Counted from the first letter of the stretch, positions 1-6,559 are shown. The stretch is 7,600 nt of DNA from Verrucomicrobiota bacterium (GCA_003219095.1 QHPM01000312.1:1-7600); one strand, 5' to 3'. Notes: generated by a model not told the origin, from the letters alone. A program made the numbers and translations.

Positions 1-1379
1 CTGACTCAGCAGTCCGTGCGAGTCAGTGGTCCGGCTGGACCAATTCCGGAACAACTCACGTCAGTCCAGTAACGACTTTCGGAACGGATAACCTCGTGGC
101 TCGGACGATAGTGGAAACGTGCTATTTCGACAGCTCAGGAGTTTTCCATCTTGGGGCAAATCCGGATCCAAACGAAAACAGCTGGTATCGTGTTCGAAGC
201 AAAGGTACGACGCCACTTCCAGGTCTTAAGAGAACCGGAATGGATGACACGCTTATCAATGATGGTCGTAGCCACTTTGCTGCGAAGGGTTCGACAGCAA
301 TGCAGGATATCACCGCCCGAGGCAACGGCGATAGTGTTTTGCGCAAAATCGATTTTCAATATGACCATTTCGTGACCACGTATGGTAGTAGCTGGGACGA
401 TCCACTCAGCACGAGGAATGATCCCGCAGCAATCGGAGGAACCCCGCGGATCTCGCGGCGGATCGAGCAGATCGTCACCCCGGTGACACCTTTCTTCGAC
501 GCGGCGATAAAAGCGTCTGGCACCTTCTACGGCCTTGGCTCCGCCGCCCAACTCGACAGCTACGACTCGCGCGTGGGTCCCTATGTCTTCGTCGCGAATG
601 ACCCGACTAACCCACGTTATCGCGATTCACGCCATGGATCCCTCGAAATCGGCAGCGCGACGGCAACCGTCAAAGGCATGCTTTACGGGGATGTGGCGAC
701 GAACGGCGGAACGATCGTTGGCTCGTCGCAAATTACGGGAAGCATAGATAACAATGTTCCTTTCATCCTGAATGATTACAAAATGCCGAGCACATTGGGT
801 TGGGTGTACGTACCTCCGTCATTGCCCTTAGTACCTTCATTACCATTCCAGCTCCCGAGCGACGTGACAAGCAATAGTCAATCGCTTACGCCGTTAGTTG
901 CCGGAACCGCCAGCACTCCGACTTATTATGTTGTATCGTCGCTTAGCGGTAAATTAACCGTAAACTCTGCTGGCGGTGCGGACACCTACGTGGCCATCCG
1001 CGTCAATGGTGGTGACATAACCGGATCAATCACAGTGAATTCGGGGGTGCACCTTAAGATATATTTCGATTATGATATCAATACAAAGAACAACAATCTT
1101 ACGAATAATAGCCCGACCTCCACGAACCCGTCAGCCGGGAACATGCAGTTCTACGGCATCAGTCCGCCGCGCGACCCGGTTACTAATATCCCTACCAGGG
1201 CGCAATCCATTACGCTCGATTCCGGCACCCCCAGCACGCTGGCGGCGACGTTCTACGCGCCGAGTGCGGATGTGCACGAGAATAATGGAAACATAAGCTG
1301 GCATTATGATCGCGCCCTCAATTCTGAGGGGGAGCTCCTCGACTTTCGTATCGCCAGTTACGTCGAGGACACCCGCTAA
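1..1379 (+). CDS. PilX/DUF7305-like pilus-assembly protein, 3' part only
   Basis: The reading frame is open from the first complete codon at base 3 to the TAA at 1377-1379, giving 458 residues, so the true start lies left of the window. A GTG at 96 is in frame, but the 31 open codons before it argue that it is internal. The visible part has no membrane segment and is rich in Gly, Ser, Thr and Asn with alternating beta-strand patterns, as expected of an exported protein. The C-terminal half resembles the DUF7305 domain of PilX-type pilus proteins: a 'LTVNSAGG...VNGGDITGSITV' stretch, then 'MQFYGISPP', 'LAATFYAPSADV' and a terminal 'WHYDRAL'. The short distance between 'YAPSADV' and 'WHYDRAL' suggests a small deletion relative to relatives I remember. 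In the family an N-terminal pilin-like helix would anchor the protein; that part is not visible. The family call is from memory of motifs and is moderate; a generic secreted beta-rich protein is the alternative. Confidence 0.65.
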   Translation, partial: DSAVRASQWSGWTNSGTTHVSPVTTFGTDNLVARTIVETCYFDSSGVFHLGANPDPNENSWYRVRSKGTTPLPGLKRTGMDDTLINDGRSHFAAKGSTAMQDITARGNGDSVLRKIDFQYDHFVTTYGSSWDDPLSTRNDPAAIGGTPRISRRIEQIVTPVTPFFDAAIKASGTFYGLGSAAQLDSYDSRVGPYVFVANDPTNPRYRDSRHGSLEIGSATATVKGMLYGDVATNGGTIVGSSQITGSIDNNVPFILNDYKMPSTLGWVYVPPSLPLVPSLPFQLPSDVTSNSQSLTPLVAGTASTPTYYVVSSLSGKLTVNSAGGADTYVAIRVNGGDITGSITVNSGVHLKIYFDYDINTKNNNLTNNSPTSTNPSAGNMQFYGISPPRDPVTNIPTRAQSITLDSGTPSTLAATFYAPSADVHENNGNISWHYDRALNSEGELLDFRIASYVEDTR

Positions 1380-1380
1380 A

Positions 1381-1403
1381 GCGCGCGGCTTGTTTGCGCG
1401 CGC
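1381..1403 (+). terminator. GC-rich hairpin after the pilus gene, weak terminator candidate
   Basis: Directly after the stop codon, GCGCGC (1381-1386) can pair with GCGCGC at 1396-1401 across a 9-base loop, or with 1398-1403. It sits where a transcription terminator would be expected, but no T-run follows (the next bases are CCCCCAGA), so an intrinsic terminator is not well supported. Confidence 0.25.
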
Positions 1404-1416
1404 CCCCAGAAATCGT

Positions 1417-1445
1417 TTGACAACGGCGCGCGAACTTTCCACATT
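1417..1445 (+). promoter_or_regulatory. possible sigma-70 type promoter for rpoZ-smpB
   Basis: A perfect TTGACA (1417-1422) is followed after 17 bases by CACATT (1440-1445), which matches the -10 consensus at three of six positions. It lies about 120 bases upstream of the rpoZ start in a 189-bp non-coding leader (1380-1568), in the right orientation. The -10 half is weak. I see nothing else in this leader: no hairpin with a T-run after it and no small ORF I can support. Confidence 0.3.
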
Positions 1446-1568
1446 GACCATTTCTTGTTCGTCGCGATGCTTGGCTCTCGTCTTTTCTCTGGTCCCATTT
1501 CGTCCTGCTCGCCGACGATTCTCCAATTCCCGGCGGAGCCTACTCGCGCCGTCCACACCTTGCGCATT

Positions 1569-1784
1569 ATGACGACTCAACTCTTGCAGGAAGCCAGCCA
1601 GATCATTCCCAACCCGCAATTGCTTATTAACGTTATATCAAAACGCGTGCGCCAGCTTGGTCTTGGGCATCGGCCAATGGTCGAGACCGGCCCGCGGGCC
1701 TCGCTCACCGACATTGCTCTTAAGGAAATCATTGCCGGCAAACTCACTTTTGAAGAGCAGAGCGCGTCCACGGACGGCGCCTGA
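1569..1784 (+). CDS. rpoZ: DNA-directed RNA polymerase omega subunit
   Basis: This encodes a 71-residue protein matching the short omega subunit form of Verrucomicrobiota. The N-terminal 'IIPNPQLLINVISKRVRQL' (residues 11-29) carries the conserved segment of the RNA polymerase Rpb6/omega family, and 'TDIALKEIIAGKL' (about 50-62) is the conserved second helix region. Omega binds the beta' subunit and helps assemble and stabilise RNA polymerase. The frame is open further upstream, with ATG at 1467 and TTG at 1455, but that extension is low in family similarity and rich in Ser and Pro, so ATG 1569 is chosen because family similarity begins there. I see no clear Shine-Dalgarno sequence. The stop lies 23 bases before smpB, so the two are probably co-transcribed. 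The protein is shorter than E. coli omega (91 residues), lacking most of the acidic tail. Confidence 0.88.
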   Translation: MTTQLLQEASQIIPNPQLLINVISKRVRQLGLGHRPMVETGPRASLTDIALKEIIAGKLTFEEQSASTDGA

Positions 1785-1807
1785 TTTTCGCTAACATCGC
1801 TCGGTTA

Positions 1808-2269
1808 ATGACTGCCGAGACGATTCTCAACCGCAAAGCGCTGCGAGACTTTCATATCCTCGAGCGTTACGAAGCCGGGCTCGAGCTCAAGGGCAGCGAG
1901 GTCAAATCGATCCGGGCGGGAAAGGCCAACATTAACGATGCCTTCGCTCGCATCGAGAACGGTGAAGCCTTCCTCTATAATGCGGACATCCAGCCCTACG
2001 AACGCGCCAGTCACGAGGTCCCCTCCGCCAAACGAGTGCGCAAACTTTTGCTCCATCGCGCCGAAATCGATAAGCTTTATGGTGAAACCCAGGTCGGCGG
2101 ACGCGCCCTCGTCCTTCTCAATCTCCATTGGAAAAACGGCAAACTGAAAGCGGAGATCGCCGTTGCTCAAGGAAAAGCGGCGCGCGATAAACGTGCGGAC
2201 TTGAAAAAGCGAGCGATCGATCGCGAAACTGCCCGCGAAGTCGCGCGCTTCAATCGCAAACATGGGTAA
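1808..2269 (+). CDS. smpB: SsrA (tmRNA)-binding protein SmpB
   Basis: The 153-residue protein binds tmRNA and delivers it to ribosomes stalled on damaged or stopless mRNA, for trans-translation and tagging of the nascent peptide. The order of conserved blocks is typical: 'NRKALRDFHILERYEAGLELKGSEVKS' region at residues 8-34, 'RAGKANINDAFA' at 36-47, 'GEAFLYNADIQPYE' at 52-65, 'RKLLLHRAEIDKLYG' at 78-92, and the basic C-terminal tail with 'GKAARDKRADLKKR' at 122-135. That tail in the family folds as a helix in the mRNA channel. Length matches the family (about 150-160). ATG 1808 is the first start in the frame and fits the family N-terminus; there is no obvious Shine-Dalgarno sequence. It follows rpoZ by 23 bp. 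The 3' end is followed within 7 bp by a long palindrome that could end or stabilise the transcript. Confidence 0.96.
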   Translation: MTAETILNRKALRDFHILERYEAGLELKGSEVKSIRAGKANINDAFARIENGEAFLYNADIQPYERASHEVPSAKRVRKLLLHRAEIDKLYGETQVGGRALVLLNLHWKNGKLKAEIAVAQGKAARDKRADLKKRAIDRETAREVARFNRKHG

Positions 2270-2276
2270 CGGCCAG

Positions 2277-2366
2277 TTGTCATCCCGAGCCAAAGCCGAG
2301 GGATCCCGTGGCGCGACCTTTAAGGTAACTTCCTCGGGATCCCTCGGCTTTTGCTCGGCATGACAA
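2277..2366. repeat. 90-bp palindromic interspersed element, copy 1
   Basis: Two 32-base arms (2277-2308 and 2335-2366) are inverted copies matching at 30 of 32 positions by my count, around a 26-base centre that holds a smaller inverted pair ACCTT/AAGGT (from 2317). The ends read TTGTCA...TGACAA. Arm motifs are CATCCCGAGC and GAGGGATCCC. It fills nearly all of the 106-bp gap between smpB and thpR. A second, diverged copy with the same arm motifs and similar centre size occurs at 4305-4388, so this is a dispersed REP/MITE-like family rather than a gene-specific terminator. It has no coding capacity. As RNA it would form a very stable hairpin. Confidence 0.9.
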
Positions 2367-2375
2367 TTTAATTTC

Positions 2376-2921
2376 GTGGCCAATCAGCGTCTCTTCGTCG
2401 CCATCGATTTGCCGGACAACATCGCAGAATCTCTGGTCGCGATCGATCCGCATTATCGCGGCCTGATTTTTTCCGCCTCATCGCAGATCCATCTCACTCT
2501 CGCTTTTTTCCCTGCGGTAGATCCGGCGACCGCCAATTTGCTCAAGGAAAAACTCGCGGCCATCTCGTTTGGCGCATTCTTTCTCCCCGTCATGGGCTTG
2601 GGCACGTTTTCAAAAAATCGCATGCCGCACATCCTGTGGATCGGGGTGGGCCACGCCCATCCGCATCTCTTTCAATTGCATAAGCGGGTAAACGAAGCCG
2701 CTCTCGCTTGCAATTTGCCGATCGATGAGCGGGCCTGGACCCCCCATTTCACCATCGCACGTGGCCGAGGAATCTCGTCCGCGCTGATGCAATCATTCCT
2801 CAAAAAACATCGCGATTACGACGCCGGCATGATGCACGTAGAGGAATTCCACCTCTACCAAAGCACTTTAACGCCTGGCGGCGCAATGCACCGGCGCGAA
2901 CTTACGATCGCGGCCCGTTAG
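2376..2921 (+). CDS. thpR: RNA 2',3'-cyclic phosphodiesterase (LigT/2H family)
   Basis: The 181-residue protein belongs to the 2H phosphoesterase superfamily. The two signature HxTx motifs are present: HLTL at residues 39-42 and HFTI at 124-127, the second in the usual 'PHFTIAR' context. The N-terminus 'RLFVAIDLP' (5-13) and the C-terminal 'VEEFHLYQSTLTPGG' region (155-169) are typical of bacterial ThpR. The family hydrolyses RNA 2',3'-cyclic phosphates and was first noted for 2'-5' RNA ligase activity in vitro; its physiological substrate is unclear. The start is GTG 2376, four codons before the conserved 'RLFVAIDLP', with no clear Shine-Dalgarno sequence and only 9 bp after the palindrome. 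It is in the same direction as rpoZ and smpB. Its last 20 bases overlap the 3' end of the convergent reverse-strand gene. Confidence 0.92.
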   Translation: MANQRLFVAIDLPDNIAESLVAIDPHYRGLIFSASSQIHLTLAFFPAVDPATANLLKEKLAAISFGAFFLPVMGLGTFSKNRMPHILWIGVGHAHPHLFQLHKRVNEAALACNLPIDERAWTPHFTIARGRGISSALMQSFLKKHRDYDAGMMHVEEFHLYQSTLTPGGAMHRRELTIAAR

Positions 2922-4251
2922 CAGTATCAATACTGGTCGGTACCATTATACCTTCCCGCATTCCGTGGATTAACTTTTTGTCCGCCGGCACAATTGTCGT
3001 TAGCGCGCCGCGCAATTTTACCCGGGCACCCTCGACGAAATAATAGGGGCACAAACGCACTCGACCTTTCATGGTCCGCATTTCAGCGTTGTCGTTTTCG
3101 TAATAACGATGTTCGAACAAACTGCCTTTGTGGAATTGCTGCAAAATCGTTGGCTGGATCGCAAAATTCTTCAGCGCGTGGTCGATTCGTCTCTCCCACT
3201 CGCTGTGCGGTAAATCCGCGCCGAGGGCGACACCACGACTGCCCCAGCTCAGCGGCGAAAATCCACTCACTTTCAGAAGCAAGTCGCGCTCTTTCTGGCT
3301 GAACTTCGCTGCCTCGCGCCAATCGTGAATCTCCAGCCGCGGACTAACCGCGTGCTGCGGCAACGGCGTCGGATCCAGCAACCACGTGTACGGGATGACC
3401 TCTCGCAATTTCAGAAAATATTTATCGCCCAACTCGCGTCGCCAGAATTCGCGTAACGGCTTGAGCCAGAAAAGCGCGAACCACATTTTCTCTTCCAGAA
3501 ACGGTTTGATCGGCGGCGTCACCCGCACTTTCCCTTCCCCGGCCAATTTCAGCAGCGTCTCGATGTTTGGAATATTCGGGAGGTCGAATAACTCGAAGAA
3601 TCGGTAAACATCACGACCTGGTTGTGGCTGATAGTTCTCCGCGGCGACAACCCTCCAGTTCGATGTTCGATGTTCGACGTTTGGTGTCCGGTGTTGGTTC
3701 AATTGCTCAGCGATCCATTCCATCTCCGGCCGGTAGGTTGCCGATTCCTTCGAAATCAGAATGTCGCCACCATTCGGCAGCACCTTCTGAAAACCATCAA
3801 GCATTCCGTTTTCACCGCCGATTACATCCTGGCCGAGCGCCGAGTAGGTACGATTTAACCAAGCGGTCAATCCGATTCCACCAGGCACGGAATCAATCTC
3901 CGCAATGGTGTAACTCTTCTCCGTCAGAATGAGGTCGGGCCGAATAACGCGCGGCAATTCGTCGCGAAAAATTTTCTGCCGCGACATTTCGACCAGCGTG
4001 GTCGGTTTCCCGGCATCGAGATATTTCGCGATCCATCCCGGCTGCATTCCGCGAAAGCTCAGTTGATAAAGCTGATTACAGGCGCGCTGAAAAACGAAGA
4101 GACGATGCCCGAGTTGCTCCAGGTCGCTGGCAAATTTCTGTGAAATCGGAAACGCGTCCGGCGAAATCAGCCAATCCTTATCCGCGAAAAGCCCTTCGCT
4201 TGGTAACGCGCCGCGGATGGCATCTAGCTTATTTTCAATCGTTGAAATCAT
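2902..4251 (-). CDS. conserved hypothetical protein, possibly ATP-grasp-like
   Basis: This encodes 449 residues from ATG 4251; a TTG at 4263 would add four. I do not recognise a named family. Some features recall ATP-grasp enzymes: 'IAEIDSVPGGIGLT' (about 116-129), a beta-strand lysine followed by a Gly-rich turn, 'LLLKVSGFSPLSWGSRGV' (about 324-341), then 'ILQQF' (369-373) and 'GRVRLCPYYFV' (396-406), resembling the ATP-binding and metal-binding strands of that fold. There is no signal peptide or membrane segment, so it is probably cytoplasmic. Residues about 185-198 are encoded by a 7-bp tandem array and look like a loop insert. The gene lies downstream of ruvA, with 145 bp of mostly repeat DNA between, and overlaps thpR by 20 bp tail to tail. 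That it is a real gene is well supported by length and protein-like composition; the ATP-grasp idea is a weak inference and no substrate can be named. Confidence 0.85.
   Translation of the reverse strand: MISTIENKLDAIRGALPSEGLFADKDWLISPDAFPISQKFASDLEQLGHRLFVFQRACNQLYQLSFRGMQPGWIAKYLDAGKPTTLVEMSRQKIFRDELPRVIRPDLILTEKSYTIAEIDSVPGGIGLTAWLNRTYSALGQDVIGGENGMLDGFQKVLPNGGDILISKESATYRPEMEWIAEQLNQHRTPNVEHRTSNWRVVAAENYQPQPGRDVYRFFELFDLPNIPNIETLLKLAGEGKVRVTPPIKPFLEEKMWFALFWLKPLREFWRRELGDKYFLKLREVIPYTWLLDPTPLPQHAVSPRLEIHDWREAAKFSQKERDLLLKVSGFSPLSWGSRGVALGADLPHSEWERRIDHALKNFAIQPTILQQFHKGSLFEHRYYENDNAEMRTMKGRVRLCPYYFVEGARVKLRGALTTIVPADKKLIHGMREGIMVPTSIDTANGPRS
3658..3699 (-). repeat. heptanucleotide tandem array (6 units) inside a coding region
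   Basis: Six 7-bp units run without gaps; on the coding strand they are related to ATCGAAC, with two exact copies, then GTCGAAC and three more diverged units. The 42 bases equal 14 codons, so the insertion is frame-neutral and encodes a hydrophilic stretch ('HRTPNVEHRTSN' within it) in the hypothetical protein of 2902-4251. The unit differs by one base from the ATCCAAC unit at 6023-6057. Confidence 0.85.
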
Positions 4252-4304
4252 CGGCGGATGCAACGTTCGACGCGCTGAGTGGGAATGACAAATTGCGTAA
4301 GCAC

Positions 4305-4388
4305 GGTCATCCCGAGCGAAATCGAGGGATCCCGCCGCGCTAGCTCTACGGTCACTTCAACGGGATCCTTCGACCTCGGTCGGTGACC
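4305..4388. repeat. palindromic interspersed element, copy 2 (diverged)
   Basis: The left arm begins GGTCATCCCGAGC and contains CGAGGGATCCCG; the right arm begins CGGGATCC and ends GGTGACC at 4388. The arms pair with about four mismatches and a two-base bulge, around a centre of some 26 bases. The left arm shares CATCCCGAGC and GAGGGATCCC with the element at 2277-2366, so both belong to one family. It occupies the gap between the ruvA stop (4397) and the next reverse-strand gene (start 4251). A further fragment at about 4266-4290, ending GGGAATGACA, resembles an eroded right end of the same family. Confidence 0.85.
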
Positions 4389-4396
4389 ATGAATAA

Positions 4397-5011
4397 TCAC
4401 CTTCCTGTCGCAAATTTCTTCAGCGCCATTTTCACCAGTTCCTCTGCCGATTTTCCCGCGCCTTCGCGTTCCTGCAAATCGCGCACCAGCTTGTGGGCAT
4501 CGACCTGCTTGTAACCAAGCGCAATCAACGCCAGCACCGCTTCGTTCGCCTGTTCCTGCTCTGGCGTCGGGGCATGCGCCGCGCTCGCCGCTTCCCACGC
4601 CGCCGCCACGCCGACCCTGTCTTTCAGCTCCAGCACCATTCGCTCCGCTGTTTTCTTTCCCACACCGCTGATCTTCGAAAGTGACACGACATCGTTGTTC
4701 ACTACCGCGGCTTTGAAATTGTTCACGCTCATCCCGCTCAACACCGCCAGCGCCAGTTTTGGCCCAATCCCGCTGACGTGGTTGACCAGCAAACGAAAAA
4801 GATCTCGCTCCGGCGCGCTCATGAATCCGTAGAGAATCTGCGCGTCCTCGCGCACGTGCAGATGCGTGAGAATTTCAATCGGCTGCCCGACTGCCGGAAG
4901 TTTGTCGTAACTCGAAAGCGGAATAAAAACCTCGTAGCCAACACCACCAACATCGATCGTCGCCTGCGTCGGCAGCGCGTGCACCAGGCGGCCATGGAGA
5001 AACGTGATCAT
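4397..5011 (-). CDS. ruvA: Holliday junction branch migration protein RuvA
   Basis: The 204-residue protein is full length for RuvA, which binds four-way DNA junctions as a tetramer and loads the RuvB motor for branch migration during recombinational repair. Domain I, an OB fold, covers about residues 1-63, with 'GGVGYEV' at 22-28 and the end 'REDAQILYGF' at 54-63. Domain II has two helix-hairpin-helix motifs, 'VSGIGPKLALAVLSG' at 79-93 and 'ISGVGKKTAERMVLELKD' at 114-131. A flexible linker rich in Ala, Glu and Pro (about 135-152) leads to domain III (about 153-204), which contacts RuvB. ATG 5011 gives the canonical 'MITFLHG' start; no Shine-Dalgarno sequence is evident. ruvB and ruvC are not in the window. 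It lies 67 bp downstream of the glycosyltransferase gene on the same strand, so co-transcription is possible. No LexA-type box is visible in front of it. Confidence 0.97.
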   Translation of the reverse strand: MITFLHGRLVHALPTQATIDVGGVGYEVFIPLSSYDKLPAVGQPIEILTHLHVREDAQILYGFMSAPERDLFRLLVNHVSGIGPKLALAVLSGMSVNNFKAAVVNNDVVSLSKISGVGKKTAERMVLELKDRVGVAAAWEAASAAHAPTPEQEQANEAVLALIALGYKQVDAHKLVRDLQEREGAGKSAEELVKMALKKFATGR

Positions 5012-5078
5012 GCGGAGCGGTTAAAGAGTGGAAGGGTGAAACGTTAAAACGGTTCCCCCATTTAACAATTCGGCCAAC

Positions 5079-6518
5079 TCATTCGGGCTTGAGCAACATC
5101 GTCAGATCAACGCGCCGGCCTTTCGGGATGTTGAATCCACTTGCGCGATAGCTACGCCAGGATGCGTCGACATTCGGAAAAATCTCTGCCACCGCTGTCG
5201 TTGGTAGTACGACAAAACGCCCGCCGCTGCGAGTCATGAATTCGCCGGCTTCTTTGCGTTTCAACGGAGTCATGAATCTGCGGGTGCGATCGCGAAAGTA
5301 CCAAACCAGGCTCGGTTCGGTGAAATCGACCGCACCAAATTCCATTTCAGGTTTCAGATCAGGCCGGCTGTCACGAGCAAGATTGTAACTTGGGAAAAAT
5401 CTTGCGAGAAAGGGGCTGAGGAAAAGCGCGATAGCGAGATAAACCGCAGTCATTGCGATGGGCAGCGCCCCCGAAAGTCTCAAGGAATCGAAACGTCGTG
5501 CGACCAACAGCGCTAGCAACGGAAAGGCCGGCAAGGTGTAATGCGGAAGTTTGGTCTGAACCAGCGTGAAAACGCCAAAGATGATAAGCGCGCCGGCTAA
5601 CAAGAATTGGTCAGTGCTGTCTCGATGCGCCCGCAGATTTTTCCAAAGGGCCGAGAGTTTAATCGACCACGGAAAGAAACTGGCAAAGACAGTGACAAAA
5701 TAAAATGGGAGCAACGCCAAATACATCCAGATCGATGATGCGCCATGCCCCTCCATCGTTGCGATCGAGCGTTCGACCACATGTTTTCCAATTCCGATCC
5801 GGAAAAATTCGCCATTGGTGCGAATGAGCGCCGGAATTCCCCAAGCACAGACCAGCGCAAGCATGAAAACAACGCCGGCGACAAAATGAAATCGCGAATT
5901 CAGGTGTAGTTCGCGTTTCCTGATTTTTAATACTGCCAGTGTCAGCAACGGCGTCCAGCCGATGGGACCTTTGGCGAGAAATGCAAGCGCCAGCGAAATA
6001 TAAAACATCCACCACCATCTCCGTTGGATGTTGGATGTTGGACGTTGAGCGTTGCGCGCTTGCTTCCCGAAAATCAATTCGTATCCCGCGCAATGCGCCA
6101 GCGTCACGAACAGCACCAGCCACATATCCGCCACCGCCGCTTTTCCGTGGATGAAGGTTTGCAGCGAAAGAGTGAAAATTATTGCCGCCCACCAGCCGAC
6201 CTTCTCATCCCGCACCCGTTTTCCCCATCCGAACAAGACCAGCGCAACAAAGGCCGCCGCGATTGCACTCGGAAAACGTGCGGCAAAATCATTTTCGCCA
6301 AAGATGCGATAACTCGCGACTTGAAACCAATAGGTCAGCGGCGGTTTATCGAATCGAAATTGGTTGTTGAAATAGGGAACGACGAAATCGGGGCGCTCGC
6401 GCATTTCGCGCGCTGCTTCGGCGAAACGTGGCTCGTCGCGGTCGATTAGCGGCAAACTCCAGGTGCCCACCAGGTGAAAAAGCAGGCACCCTGCAAACAG
6501 CACGATGTAATTGCGCAT
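5079..6518 (-). CDS. family-39 (ArnT/PMT-like) membrane glycosyltransferase
   Basis: The 479-residue polytopic membrane protein resembles GT39 enzymes such as ArnT and protein mannosyltransferases, which move a sugar from a polyprenyl-phosphate donor to an acceptor on the outer face of the cytoplasmic membrane. After a first membrane helix (about 4-22), the periplasmic loop carries 'DRDEPRFAEAAREM' (26-39), containing the acidic catalytic pair of the family, and 'DKPPLTYW' (57-64). About nine to ten further hydrophobic segments follow up to about residue 385, then a soluble tail of about 95 residues. The acceptor and sugar cannot be told. ATG 6518 is chosen; GTG 6530 is in frame and would add four residues. 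Residues about 155-165 ('RNAQRPTSNIQ') are encoded by a 7-bp tandem array and lie in a loop between membrane segments. The 5' end is only about 40 bp from the divergent PAP2 gene. Confidence 0.9.
   Translation of the reverse strand: MRNYIVLFAGCLLFHLVGTWSLPLIDRDEPRFAEAAREMRERPDFVVPYFNNQFRFDKPPLTYWFQVASYRIFGENDFAARFPSAIAAAFVALVLFGWGKRVRDEKVGWWAAIIFTLSLQTFIHGKAAVADMWLVLFVTLAHCAGYELIFGKQARNAQRPTSNIQRRWWWMFYISLALAFLAKGPIGWTPLLTLAVLKIRKRELHLNSRFHFVAGVVFMLALVCAWGIPALIRTNGEFFRIGIGKHVVERSIATMEGHGASSIWMYLALLPFYFVTVFASFFPWSIKLSALWKNLRAHRDSTDQFLLAGALIIFGVFTLVQTKLPHYTLPAFPLLALLVARRFDSLRLSGALPIAMTAVYLAIALFLSPFLARFFPSYNLARDSRPDLKPEMEFGAVDFTEPSLVWYFRDRTRRFMTPLKRKEAGEFMTRSGGRFVVLPTTAVAEIFPNVDASWRSYRASGFNIPKGRRVDLTMLLKPE
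6023..6057 (-). repeat. heptanucleotide tandem array (5 units) inside a coding region
   Basis: Five contiguous 7-bp units read on the coding strand as GCGCAAC, GCTCAAC, GTCCAAC, ATCCAAC, ATCCAAC. They encode 'RNAQRPTSNIQ' in a loop of the family-39 glycosyltransferase. The array unit is nearly the same as that at 3658-3699 (ATCGAAC), and divergence increases toward one end in both arrays. Confidence 0.85.
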
Positions 6519-6559
6519 TGCCGGTCGCACGATTGAACCGGAAAGTAGCAGCCGTTCGA

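Noticed and set aside
1455..1568. N-terminal extension of rpoZ from TTG 1455 or ATG 1467
   Set aside because: The family N-terminus begins at ATG 1569; the extension is Ser/Pro/Leu-rich and overlaps the promoter region.
1131..1619. 162-codon reverse-strand open frame across the pilus gene end and rpoZ leader
   Set aside because: Arg-rich low-quality translation spanning two forward features; no start signal or family likeness.
2277..2366. Palindrome as an ordinary intrinsic terminator of smpB
   Set aside because: The arms are too long, there is no T-run, and a second copy lies elsewhere; it may still affect transcript ends.
1805..2383. 192-codon reverse-strand open frame opposite smpB
   Set aside because: It lies wholly against a clear smpB, crosses the palindrome, and its translation matches nothing I recognise; it is an antisense shadow.
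3658..3699. Short repeats as a CRISPR array
   Set aside because: The 7-bp units are contiguous with no spacers, and no cas genes are present.
4248..4598. 116-codon reverse-strand frame overlapping ruvA
   Set aside because: Out-of-frame shadow of ruvA running into the palindromic repeat.
6428..6559. 44-codon N-terminal extension of the PAP2 protein
   Set aside because: It overlaps the start of the divergent glycosyltransferase gene, is Arg/Cys-rich, and has no family similarity.
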